Assembly: GCF_001011035.1 (NCBI RefSeq)
Contig: NZ_CP011492.1
Location: 3,729,501-3,793,500, forward strand
Origin: Streptomyces sp. CNQ-509
GTDB taxonomy: Bacteria > Actinomycetota > Actinomycetes > Streptomycetales > Streptomycetaceae
Direction of reading: 5' to 3'
Length of the DNA stretch: 64,000 bases
This document shows positions 52,285 through 60,830 of this stretch, piece by piece. The position numbers and the translations under genes are program-made. Position 1 is the stretch's first letter. Each line of letters opens with the position of its first letter. The notes under the pieces were generated by a model, which did no database searches, was not told the origin of the DNA, and saw only the letters and a program-made list of their open reading frames with translations.

Positions 52285-53403
52285 TCAACCCCCGTATCCG
52301 GCCGCGCCGTCCTCCCCGGCCCCGCTCCCCGCCAGGGTGTCCATGCGGCGCTTGTGGACCTCCCGTTCGGTCGCCGAGGTGACGAACTCCGCCATCGCCG
52401 CCGGGCCCACGAGATCGCGGACCGCCGCCACCGTGGCCGCCGGCAGGCTCAGCGGGACCGTCGCCGGGGCGGCGGCCTGGGGCTGGGGCGGTCCTGCGAG
52501 GTGCTCGTGGAGCTGGCGCGTGGCCAGGGTGCGCATCGCGCGGGCCAGCTCCGCGTCCATCGTCTGCTGCGCCAGCGGCCGCAGCCGCCGGACGAGCCCC
52601 GCGGCCTCGGTCGCCTCCGCGTCCGACGGAGGGTGGTCGAGGTAGCGCTGGAAGACGTGCTCGGCGGTGAAGTCGAGCAGGCCCGCCGCTATCTCCTCCA
52701 CCCGCAGCCGCAGCTCACGCAGTTGACCGGTGATGGCGGGGAACGGGACGCCCGCCGCGTGCAGTTCCGCGGCGACCGTGAGCTGCTGCGGGCTGGGCAC
52801 GAGGAACATCTCCGGCTCGCCCGGCACCCGCTCCAGCACGCCCAGCTCGACGGCCTCCTCGACCGCGGACTCGTCCGCCGCCCCGCCGAACAGCTCCTCC
52901 AGCTCCGCCCGGCTCAACTGCCCGGACACCTCGTCGGTCCACGGCCCCTGCACCTCGGCGACCAGGCCCAGCACACCGCCGAGCCCCCGGCCCTCGTCCC
53001 ACGCCTCCAGCAGCTCCTTGATGGACGCCAGGGTGTAGCCGCGGTCGAGGAGGCCGGCTATCTGCCGCAGCCGGGCGAGGTGTTCCTCGCCGTAGACGTT
53101 GGTACGCCCGCGCCGCTCCGGCCGGGGCAGCAGCCCGCGGTCGGCGTACGCGCGGATGGTGCGTACGGTCGTGCCGCTGGCGTGCGCCAGCCCCTCGATC
53201 CGGTACTCACCGGCCGTCTGCTCCTCCAGCACCGCTCGCCTGCCCCTCGGCCCGTCCCCCGGCCCGCCCGCCGCCGCGGCGGGCCCTCTTGGGAGGGATG
53301 GTACGGCCGGCGCGTACACCGGAGGCTCCAGCCGGCCGAACGAGACCTGGTGCGACGTGCTCGCGCCGTTCTCCGCGGGCGGGGGGCGTGCTTCGGTGCT
53401 CAT
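52285..53403 (-). CDS. MerR-family transcriptional regulator
   Basis: 372-aa MerR regulator. A ~65-aa Pro/Ala-rich N-terminal extension precedes the MerR HTH (EYRIEGLAHASGTTVRTIRAYADRGLLPRPERRGRTNVYGEEHLARLRQIAGLLDRGYTLASIKELLEAWD). A ~200-aa C-terminal helical domain follows. No metal-binding Cys cluster is seen, so the effector is probably organic. ATG at 53403 is used, although GTG before LEEQTAGEYRIEGL could be the real start. It is 66 bp downstream of the hydrolase-SDR gene. Confidence 0.9.
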   Translation of the reverse strand: MSTEARPPPAENGASTSHQVSFGRLEPPVYAPAVPSLPRGPAAAAGGPGDGPRGRRAVLEEQTAGEYRIEGLAHASGTTVRTIRAYADRGLLPRPERRGRTNVYGEEHLARLRQIAGLLDRGYTLASIKELLEAWDEGRGLGGVLGLVAEVQGPWTDEVSGQLSRAELEELFGGAADESAVEEAVELGVLERVPGEPEMFLVPSPQQLTVAAELHAAGVPFPAITGQLRELRLRVEEIAAGLLDFTAEHVFQRYLDHPPSDAEATEAAGLVRRLRPLAQQTMDAELARAMRTLATRQLHEHLAGPPQPQAAAPATVPLSLPAATVAAVRDLVGPAAMAEFVTSATEREVHKRRMDTLAGSGAGEDGAAGYGG

Positions 53404-53469
53404 GATGCGGCTCCTGGAGGGCAGAGGGAGGTGGCCGGTTGGTGGGTGGACGACGGGCGCCGGACCGCG

Positions 53470-55239
53470 CTAGATCTCCGGCTCCACCCGGGCTATCGCC
53501 CGCAGCGCCCGCGGCGCGAACCGCGCCAGCAGCCGCGAGCCCCGCGCCTCCGGCGTGACCGGCACCACCGCCTGGTTACGCGCGACCGCCCGCAGTACGG
53601 CGTCCGCGACCTTCTCCGCCGGGTAGTTCCGCTTCCCGTACCAGCGGTGCGCGCTCTTCCGCCGCCTCCGCTCCTCCTCCTCGGAGACGCCCGCGAACCG
53701 GGTGGTGACCGTGATGTCGGTGTGCACGAAGCCCGGGCAGACGGCCGAGACGCCGATCCCCTGCCCCGACAGCTCCGCGCGCAGGCACTCCGAGAGCATG
53801 AGCACCGCGGCCTTCGACGTGGCGTACGCGGGCAGGGTCCGCGACGGCGCATAGGCGGCGGCCGAGGCGGTGTTGACGATGTGCCCGCCCTGGCCGCGCT
53901 CGGCCATCTGCCTGCCGAAGAGCCGGCAGCCGTGGATGACGCCCCACAGGTTGACGTCCAGCACCCGGCGCCAGTCCGCCGTCGAGGTGTCGAGGAACGG
54001 GCCGGAGAGACCGATCCCGGCGTTGTTCACCAGCACGTCCACCACCCCGTACGCAGCGGCGACCCGCTCGGCGAACTTCTCCATCGCCTCCTCGTCCGCG
54101 ACGTCCACGGCCTCGGGCCACGCCTCCGCCGCGCCGATCATCCGGCACAGTTCGGCGGTCGTGGCCGCGCCCTCGGCGTCGGTGTCCGCCGCCACGATCC
54201 GCGCGCCGGCCTCCGCGAAGGCGAACGCGGTGGCCCGGCCGATGCCGCTGCCCGCGCCGGTGATCAGCACCAGCCGCCCGCCGAACCGGTCCGCGTACGG
54301 CCCGTCGGGGACGATCTCCGCCGCCGGCGTGCCGTCCTCGTGCGCGAGGACGAACTCCCCGATCCACGCGGCGAGCTGGTCGGGCCGGGTGCGCGGGACC
54401 CAGTGCCGGGCGTCGATCGTGCGCCGCAGCAACTGCGGCACCCAGCGGTCCAGGTCGTCGTAGAGGCTGGGCGAGAGGAAGGCGTCGCCGGCGGGGGTGA
54501 TGAGCTGCACCGGAGCGTGCGCGTAGGCGTCGGCGCGGGGGCGGCGCAGCCGGGCGCGGACGTTGTCCCGGTAGAGCCAGGCGCCGTGCGCCGCGTCATC
54601 GCCCAGAGAGGCCGTGGGATAGCCGTCGCCGGGGACCTTCTCCAGCCGCCGCAGGATGGCCGGCCAGCGCGCGCCGAGCGGACCGCGCCAGGCCAGCTCG
54701 GGCAGGACGGGGGTGTGCAGCAGGTACACGTACCAGGACTTGGCGGTCTGGCCGAGCAGTTGGCCGGCCCGCCGCGGGGTGGGGCGGCGCAGCCGGCCGT
54801 TGATCCAGTGCCCGAAGTGGTCGAGGGAGGGGCCGGAGAGGGAGGTGAACGACGCGATGCGGCCCTCCGTGCGCTCCACCGTGGTGAACTCCCAGCCCTG
54901 CACCGAGCCCCAGTCGTGGCCCACGAGGTGCACCGGGCGGTCCGGGCTGACGGCGTCGAGCACGGCGGTGAAGTCGTCCGTGAGCTTCTCCAGCGTGAAG
55001 CCGCCCTTCAGCGGCTTCGGCGCGGTGGAGCGCCCGTGGCCGCGGACGTCGTACAGCACGACGTGGCAGCGCTCGGCGAGCCGGGACGCGACCTGGGACC
55101 ACACCTCCTTGCTGTCGGGATAGCCGTGCAGCAGCACGACCGTCGGCTGCCCGGCGTCCCCCAGCTCCGCCACGCACAGCTCGACCCCGCCGGTCCTGAC
55201 CCACCGCTCCCGCACGGCCACGCCGCCCCACTCGCTCAC
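53470..55239 (-). CDS. Alpha/beta hydrolase - short-chain dehydrogenase fusion
   Basis: 589-aa fusion. Residues ~1-300 are an epoxide-hydrolase-type alpha/beta hydrolase: LLHGYPDSKEVW, nucleophile Asp109 in LVGHDWGSVQGWEF, and a C-terminal His in RHWVP. Residues ~320-589 are a classical SDR: nucleotide site LVLITGAGSGIGRATAFAFAEAGA, VLVNNAGIG, catalytic YATSKAA. It would couple hydrolysis, for example epoxide opening, to NAD(P)-dependent oxidoreduction; the substrate is unknown. GTG at 55239 overlaps the M24 gene stop by 4 bp, implying co-translation. Confidence 0.93.
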   Translation of the reverse strand: MSEWGGVAVRERWVRTGGVELCVAELGDAGQPTVVLLHGYPDSKEVWSQVASRLAERCHVVLYDVRGHGRSTAPKPLKGGFTLEKLTDDFTAVLDAVSPDRPVHLVGHDWGSVQGWEFTTVERTEGRIASFTSLSGPSLDHFGHWINGRLRRPTPRRAGQLLGQTAKSWYVYLLHTPVLPELAWRGPLGARWPAILRRLEKVPGDGYPTASLGDDAAHGAWLYRDNVRARLRRPRADAYAHAPVQLITPAGDAFLSPSLYDDLDRWVPQLLRRTIDARHWVPRTRPDQLAAWIGEFVLAHEDGTPAAEIVPDGPYADRFGGRLVLITGAGSGIGRATAFAFAEAGARIVAADTDAEGAATTAELCRMIGAAEAWPEAVDVADEEAMEKFAERVAAAYGVVDVLVNNAGIGLSGPFLDTSTADWRRVLDVNLWGVIHGCRLFGRQMAERGQGGHIVNTASAAAYAPSRTLPAYATSKAAVLMLSECLRAELSGQGIGVSAVCPGFVHTDITVTTRFAGVSEEEERRRRKSAHRWYGKRNYPAEKVADAVLRAVARNQAVVPVTPEARGSRLLARFAPRALRAIARVEPEI

Positions 55240-56153
55240 GCCACCCGCCCTTTCTCCTGCACCCGCCCCCGCGCTTCCCCCTGCCCGCCGCCCGGCGCCT
55301 CCTCCGCCGGCTCCCCGTCCGCCTCCGCCTCCTGCCACCGCCGCACGTGCGGCAGGTCGTCGTCCAGCCAGAACGCGCTCTCCTCCGCGTCCCGCGAGTC
55401 CGTCACCACCAGCAGCTCCTCGAACTTCGCCCCCGTGCCGCGGAAGCCCAGGTGCGGCTCCACCGCCCACAGCCCCGGCCGCGGCGGATGCTGCGAGAAC
55501 CGGTGCGGGCTCCACAGCGGCGACCATCCCTCGCGGTGCCCGCGCAGGGCGTCCTTCGCCAGCCCTTTCAGGCTCTGCGTGCCGAAGCCGAACACGTGCG
55601 GCGAGAAGCGCCGCTCCCGGACGCGGTCGACCTTGTGCGCGATGACGCCGAACGGATAGGCCCGGTGCCGGTTGTGATAGCCCTGGCGAACCATGAGGCG
55701 CTCCACGTCCTCGTATATCTCCCGCAGGGGGCGGCGCTCGCGCACCTCGCGCAGGATCAGCTCCCGGTGCACCCTCAGGTCGCGCATGAGCCGGTCGTGC
55801 ACGGGATTCGGCCCGAGCGAGCCGGAATAGCCCACGTCGGCCGTATGCCCGCCGTGCACCGGCGCGAGGTCGAGGATGAACGGCATACCGGGCGCCAGCT
55901 CCCGGTTCGTCGGGAAGAACTGCAGCGGCACCCGGAAGCCCGCGAACGCCGTCCGGTCGCCGAACCACGCGAACGGCAGGTGGAACCAGTCCCGCACGCC
56001 GCGCTCGCGCAGCCACTCCCGCTGCATCCGCGCCGCCTCCCGCTCCGTGACCCCCGGCCGGAGCTGCGCCGCCACCGCCTCCGCGCACTCGTACGCCAGC
56101 CGCTGCACACTTCTGAACCCCCGCAGAGCCGCCGAGGACTCGGTGAGTGTCAT
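55236..56153 (-). CDS. M24-family metallopeptidase-like protein
   Basis: 305-aa protein of the pita-bread (M24) fold. Candidate metal ligands appear in order: Asp in FILDLAPVHGGHTADVGYSG (two Asp), His in FGVIAHKVDRV, and Glu in WAVEPHLGFRGTGAKFEELLVVTD. The N-terminus (AALRGFRSVQRLAYECAEAVAAQLRPGVTEREAARMQREWLRERG) is typical. It may be an aminopeptidase/prolidase or a non-peptidase relative acting with the hydrolase-SDR, to which it is translationally coupled. ATG at 56153; a frame further upstream lacks a site. The C-terminus is Glu/Gly-rich. Confidence 0.88.
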   Translation of the reverse strand: MTLTESSAALRGFRSVQRLAYECAEAVAAQLRPGVTEREAARMQREWLRERGVRDWFHLPFAWFGDRTAFAGFRVPLQFFPTNRELAPGMPFILDLAPVHGGHTADVGYSGSLGPNPVHDRLMRDLRVHRELILREVRERRPLREIYEDVERLMVRQGYHNRHRAYPFGVIAHKVDRVRERRFSPHVFGFGTQSLKGLAKDALRGHREGWSPLWSPHRFSQHPPRPGLWAVEPHLGFRGTGAKFEELLVVTDSRDAEESAFWLDDDLPHVRRWQEAEADGEPAEEAPGGGQGEARGRVQEKGRVA

Positions 56154-56455
56154 CAGTCCGCCCCTCCCCTTCCGCCAACCGGATTCCGCACCCGAAAACC
56201 GCACCTCAAAACGCACCCGAAACCGCGCCGCCGCAGCCGACCCGGCCTCGCCCGGCCCCGCCCCAAAAGCTGACACCAACGACTGTGACATCGCCCCATG
56301 GCTCCGTCAATGCCCGCAGTCGCCTTGTGGATACCGTCGGTAACCTCAGGGTTCCCGCCCCCTTCCCCCTACGGGTCCGTCCCTCCCCGGTCGTATCCGG
56401 CAACCATCGCCAGGTCTGACGACCCCGCGCCCCCGCGCCACTACCGTCGTGCAAC
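56154..56455. other. Intergenic region between divergent M24 and ABC operons
   Basis: About 300 bp containing two divergent promoters by position. A GGTAACC palindrome lies at 56339-56345 and a TGTGGATAC DnaA-box-like sequence near 56326. No gene is supportable. Confidence 0.5.
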
Positions 56456-57490
56456 GTGACAGTCATCGCCACCGAGAACCTGAGCAAACGGTTTCCCCGG
56501 GTCACCGCGCTCGACGGCCTCACCCTCGACATCGGCCCCGGGGTCACGGGCCTGGTCGGCGCCAACGGCGCCGGCAAGTCCACGCTGATCAAGATCCTGC
56601 TCGGCCTGTCCCCCGCCTCCGAGGGCTCCGCCACCGTGCTCGGCCTCGACGTGGCCGCCGGCAGCGACACCGCCGCCACCATCCGCGAGCGCGTCGGCTA
56701 CATGCCGGAACACGACTGCCTGCCGCCCGACGTCTCCGCCACGGAGTTCGTCGTCCACATGGCGCGCATGTCCGGCCTTCCCGCCACCGCGGCCCGCGAG
56801 CGCACCGCCGACACCCTGCGCCACGTCGGCTTGTACGAGGAGCGCTACCGCCCCATCGGCGGCTACTCGACCGGCATGAAGCAGCGCGTCAAGCTCGCCC
56901 AGGCCCTCGTGCACGACCCGCAGCTCGTCTTCCTCGACGAGCCGACCAACGGCCTCGACCCCGTCGGCCGCGACGACATGCTCGGCCTCATCCGCCGCGT
57001 ACACGCCGACTTCGGCATCTCCGTCCTCGTCACCTCGCACCTCCTCGGCGAGCTGGAACGCACCTGCGACCACGTCGTCGTCATCGACGGCGGGCGGCTG
57101 CTGCGCTCCAGCTCCACCAGCGACTTCACGCAGACCACCGCCACCCTCGCGGTCGAGGTGACCGACACCGACGCCCACCCCGACGGCACCGCCACCCTGC
57201 GCAAGGCGCTCGCGGGCGCGGGCCTGGGGATCACCGCGGACGGCCGGCTGCTGTACGTCGAGGCCGAGGACGACGGCACGTACGACGTCGTACGGGACGC
57301 GGTGGCCGGTCTCGGCCTCGGGCTGGTGCGCATGGAGCAGCGCAGGCACCGGATCGCGGAGATCTTCCGCGACGACGACACCCTCCCGGCGAGCACGAGC
57401 ACGAGCACGAGCACAAGCGAGAACGCGAGCGCAGACACGAATCCCAGCACCCCCGCGACCGACCCCGCAGGAAGCCCTCATGCCCACTGA
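56456..57490 (+). CDS. ABC transporter ATP-binding protein
   Basis: 344-aa ABC-2-type ATPase. Walker A is GANGAGKSTLIK, Q-loop YMPEHDCLP, signature YSTGMKQRV, Walker B LVFLDEPTNGLD, and the H-loop His in VLVTSHLLGEL. A ~95-residue C-terminal extension follows and ends in an STSTSTST repeat. It starts with GTG at 56456. Its end overlaps the next gene's start by 11 bp. First of a four-gene ATPase-permease-ATPase-permease operon. Confidence 0.95.
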   Translation: MTVIATENLSKRFPRVTALDGLTLDIGPGVTGLVGANGAGKSTLIKILLGLSPASEGSATVLGLDVAAGSDTAATIRERVGYMPEHDCLPPDVSATEFVVHMARMSGLPATAARERTADTLRHVGLYEERYRPIGGYSTGMKQRVKLAQALVHDPQLVFLDEPTNGLDPVGRDDMLGLIRRVHADFGISVLVTSHLLGELERTCDHVVVIDGGRLLRSSSTSDFTQTTATLAVEVTDTDAHPDGTATLRKALAGAGLGITADGRLLYVEAEDDGTYDVVRDAVAGLGLGLVRMEQRRHRIAEIFRDDDTLPASTSTSTSTSENASADTNPSTPATDPAGSPHAH

Positions 57491-58448
57491 CGCGCCCGCC
57501 ACCGGCAACTCCGGCGCCACCGGCAAACCCGGCGCGCCCGCCGAAGCCCCCGGCACGAGCACCCCCGCCGCCACCGACGTCATCCACGACATCGGCTACC
57601 GCCACTACGAAGGCCCCCGCCTCGGCCGCGGCTACGCCCGCCGCTCCCTGTTCACCCAGTCCCTGCGCGCCGCGTACGGCCTCGGCCGCTCCGCCAAGTC
57701 CAAGGTCCCGCCCGCGCTCCTCTTCGGCATCATGTGCCTGGTCGCGCTCATCCTCGTCGCCGTCGCCATCGGCACGAGCATGGACGAACTGCCGCTGGAG
57801 TACACCGACTACGCGATCTACCTCCAGCCCGTCATCTTCCTCTTCATCGCCGCCCAGGCCCCCGTGTCCGTCTCCCGCGACCTGCGGTTCCGCACCGTCC
57901 CGCTCTACTTCTCCCGCCCCGTCGAACGCCTCGACTACGTCTCCGCCAAGTACGCGGCGATGGCCGGCGCGCTCTTCATCCTCACCGCCACCCCCCTGCT
58001 GATCCTCTATGTCGGCGCGCTGCTGGCGAAGCTCGACTTCACCGACCAGACCAAGGGCTTCGCCCAGGCGCTCCTCTCGGTCGCCCTGCTCTCCGTGCTC
58101 TTCGCCGGCATCGGCCTGGCCATCGCCGCCCTCACCCCGCGCCGCGGCTTCGGCGTCGCCGCCGTCATCGCCGCGTTCATCGTGCCTTTCGGCGCGGTCG
58201 GCGCGCTGCAGGGCATCGCGTGGGAGCAGGACAACCTCGGCGCCATCGGCTGGTTCGCGCTCTTCTCGCCCATCGGCATCATCGACAACATCCAGTCGAC
58301 GTTCCTCGGCGCGACCCCCAGCACCGCCTCCCCCGAGCCCGTCGACCCGTCCACCGCGGCCGGCGGCGCCGCGCTGCTGGTCGCGCTCGCGCTCGCCGCC
58401 GGCTGCTTCCTCTTCCTGCTGCGCCGCTACCGAAAGGCCGGGCTGTGA
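57480..58448 (+). CDS. ABC transporter permease
   Basis: 322-aa ABC-2 membrane protein. A ~45-aa hydrophilic N-terminus is followed by IHDIGYRHYEGPRLGRGYARRSLFTQSLRAAYGLGRS, typical of this Streptomyces family, and six helices. Substrate unknown; such pairs export lipids, peptides or drugs. The start overlaps the upstream ATPase, and the stop overlaps the next GTG by 4 bp. Confidence 0.93.
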   Translation: MPTDAPATGNSGATGKPGAPAEAPGTSTPAATDVIHDIGYRHYEGPRLGRGYARRSLFTQSLRAAYGLGRSAKSKVPPALLFGIMCLVALILVAVAIGTSMDELPLEYTDYAIYLQPVIFLFIAAQAPVSVSRDLRFRTVPLYFSRPVERLDYVSAKYAAMAGALFILTATPLLILYVGALLAKLDFTDQTKGFAQALLSVALLSVLFAGIGLAIAALTPRRGFGVAAVIAAFIVPFGAVGALQGIAWEQDNLGAIGWFALFSPIGIIDNIQSTFLGATPSTASPEPVDPSTAAGGAALLVALALAAGCFLFLLRRYRKAGL

Positions 58449-59356
58449 CCACCATCCGGATCGACAGCGTCTCCCGCTGGTTCGGCAACGTCGTCGCCGT
58501 CAACGACGTGAGCATGGCCATCGGCCCGGGCGTCACGGGCCTCCTCGGCCCCAACGGCGCCGGTAAGTCGACCCTCATCAACATGATGGCCGGCTTCCTC
58601 CCCCCCTCCACCGGCGCGGTCACTCTCGACGGTGTGCGCATCTGGCGCAACGAGCGGGTCTACAAGCAGATCGGGCTCGTCCCCGAGCGGGAGGCGATGT
58701 ACGACTTCCTCACCGGCCGCGAGTTCGTCCTCGCCAACGCCGAGCTGCACGGCCTCGGCGCCGAGGCCGCGCGCAAGGCGCTGGCCACGGTCGAGATGGA
58801 GTACGCGCAGAATCGCCGCATCAGCACGTACAGCAAAGGCATGCGCCAGCGCGTGAAGATGGCCTCCGCCCTCGTCCACGAGCCCGACGTGCTGCTCCTC
58901 GACGAGCCGTTCAACGGCATGGACCCGCGCCAGCGCATGCACCTCATGGACCTGCTGCGGCAGATGGGCGCCGCCGGCCGCACCGTGCTCTTCTCCTCGC
59001 ACATCCTGGAGGAGGTCGAGCAACTCGCCGCGCACATCGAGGTGATCGTCGCCGGCCGGCACGCCGCGTCCGGCGACTTCCGCAAGATCCGCCGGCTGAT
59101 GACCGACCGCCCGCACCACTACGCCGTACGCTCCAGCGACGACCGCGCGCTGGCCTCCGCGCTCATCGCCGACCCGTCCACCGCCGGGCTCGAACTCGAC
59201 CGGCGCGACGGCGTCCTGCACATCCAGGCCGTCGACTTCGCCCGCTTCACCGAGCTGCTGCCGCGCGTCGCCAGGGACCACGGCATCCGCCTCTACGAGG
59301 TCTCGCCCTCCGACGAGTCCCTCGAATCCGTCTTCTCGTACCTGGTCGCGGCCTGA
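58445..59356 (+). CDS. ABC transporter ATP-binding protein
   Basis: 303-aa second ATPase. Walker A is GPNGAGKSTLINM, Q-loop LVPEREAMY, signature YSKGMRQRV, Walker B VLLLDEPFNGMD, H-loop SSHILEEV. It is the likely partner of the next permease. GTG at 58445 overlaps the preceding permease stop, and it ends 15 bp before the second permease. Confidence 0.95.
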   Translation: MTTIRIDSVSRWFGNVVAVNDVSMAIGPGVTGLLGPNGAGKSTLINMMAGFLPPSTGAVTLDGVRIWRNERVYKQIGLVPEREAMYDFLTGREFVLANAELHGLGAEAARKALATVEMEYAQNRRISTYSKGMRQRVKMASALVHEPDVLLLDEPFNGMDPRQRMHLMDLLRQMGAAGRTVLFSSHILEEVEQLAAHIEVIVAGRHAASGDFRKIRRLMTDRPHHYAVRSSDDRALASALIADPSTAGLELDRRDGVLHIQAVDFARFTELLPRVARDHGIRLYEVSPSDESLESVFSYLVAA

Positions 59357-59371
59357 GGAGCGAAGAACACG

Positions 59372-60094
59372 ATGCTGTACCACCCCACCGTCGCCCGGCT
59401 CACCCAGCGGGCCATCCTCGGCCGCCGCCGGGCGCTCATCCTGCTCCTGCTGCCCGTGCTGCTCATCGTCATCGCCATCGTCGTACGCGCCCTCGTCGGC
59501 GCCGACGACGAGGTCACCGCCGACCTCCTCGGCGGCTTCGCGCTGGCGACCATGGTGCCGCTCATCGGCGTCATCGCCGGCACGGGCGCCATCGGCCCGG
59601 AGATCGACGACAGTTCGATCGTCTATCTGCTCGCGAAGCCCGTGCCGCGCCCGACGATCATCCTCACCAAGCTGATCGTCGCGGTGAGCGTGACCGTCGC
59701 GTTCTCCGCGCTCCCCACGCTGGTCGCCGGGGTCATCCTCGGCGGCAACGGCAGCCGCCTGGCGGTCGCGTACGCCCTGGCCGCCGCGGTCGCCTCCGTC
59801 GCGTACGCCGCCTTCTTCCTGATGCTCGGCACGATCTCGCGGCACGCGGTGGTCTTCGGGCTCGTCTACGCGCTGGTGTGGGAGGCCCTGCTCGGCAGCC
59901 TCGTCGACGGCGTGAAGACGCTCAGCATCCAGCAGTGGGCGCTGGCGGTGGGCGAGAGGATCGGCCAGGGCGGCCACGTGGTCTCCGACGTGGCACTGCC
60001 GGTGGCGACGGTCCTGCTGGTCGTGGTCACGGCGGGCGCGACGTGGTTCGCCGCCCAGCGCCTGCGGTCGCTGACGCTGGCGGGCGAGGAGTAG
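59372..60094 (+). CDS. ABC transporter permease
   Basis: 240-aa ABC-2 permease with six helices (RALILLLLPVLLIVIAIVVRALVG to LPVATVLLVVVTAGATWFAAQRL). It has the cytoplasmic EIDDSSIVYLLAKPVPRPTIILTKL motif shared by this family. Last gene of the ABC operon; downstream sequence is decayed. Confidence 0.93.
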   Translation: MLYHPTVARLTQRAILGRRRALILLLLPVLLIVIAIVVRALVGADDEVTADLLGGFALATMVPLIGVIAGTGAIGPEIDDSSIVYLLAKPVPRPTIILTKLIVAVSVTVAFSALPTLVAGVILGGNGSRLAVAYALAAAVASVAYAAFFLMLGTISRHAVVFGLVYALVWEALLGSLVDGVKTLSIQQWALAVGERIGQGGHVVSDVALPVATVLLVVVTAGATWFAAQRLRSLTLAGEE

Positions 60095-60109
60095 ATTCCA
60101 GGGCGGGGG

Positions 60110-60797
60110 ATGCCTGTGACGTTCGAGATGATTGCGGATCCTCCGGCCCGTACCGCCGCGTTCGAACCGCACCTGGACGGGCTGCTGGAACTCTTCAGCC
60201 CCGCCTGGGCCGTTCCGGACGGGGCCGGGGAGAGCGCGTACCGCCGGTGCGAGGTCAAGCGCCGGGAGATCGGCCGGGCCGCCGAGGCCGGCCCCGACCG
60301 TACGCGCCGGCACGCCGCCCCGCTCCTCCAGGCCGCCGTTCTCGACCACTGCCGCAGCGGGATCAACCAGCTAGTACGCCCCCTGGTCAAGGCCCTCGGG
60401 CACCGCTGGACGCAGGAGGGGATCGTCTCCTACGTCCGCACCGGGCGGAGCAGCAGGGGGAAGAGCCGGGACCGCGAGGACGTCTTCGCCCAACGCGCCG
60501 CCCGGGGCGCCGCCCTGGGCGAGTGCGCACTTCCGCAGGTATCTCGGGCGTGTATCCGAGATCACCCGGCTCAAGGCCGAGGACGGCGGCCCGATGGACA
60601 TCGGCGGCGCGACGCTCGCCGGGGCGGCCATGCGGGCCGGGCTGATCGACGAGTACGTGCTGGCCACCGCGCCGGTCCTGGTGGGCGGCGGGACGCCGTT
60701 CTTCGCCGCGCTGGACGGCCAGGTGAACCTGGACCTGGTGGAGACGCGGACGTTTCCCGGCGGCGTGGTCCTGACCAGGTACGAGACGAGGCGCTGA
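60110..60797 (+). pseudogene. Two fused gene remnants (helical-repeat N-terminus and dihydrofolate-reductase-family C-terminus)
   Basis: From 60110 a frame encodes ~140 residues of helical sequence (MIADPPARTAAFEPHLDGLLELFSPAW, RREIGRAAEAGPDRTRRHAAPLLQAAV) that look like the start of a HEAT-like protein. The frame then turns into Arg/Gly noise. In another frame, ~60519-60797 encodes the C-terminus of a RibD/dihydrofolate-reductase-family enzyme (RYLGRVSEITRLKAEDGGPMDIGGATLAGAAMRAGLIDEYVLATAPVLVGGGTPFFAALDG to TRYETRR) with no N-terminal half. This looks like a deletion that joined two genes. Confidence 0.7.
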
Positions 60798-60830
60798 GCA
60801 GCTTCCCGCTGTCTCACCACACGCCGCGGG

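Noticed and set aside
57397..57432. CRISPR-like or regulatory repeat in the ABC ATPase gene
   Set aside because: It is a short in-frame GAGCAC repeat encoding Ser-Thr, with no spacers.
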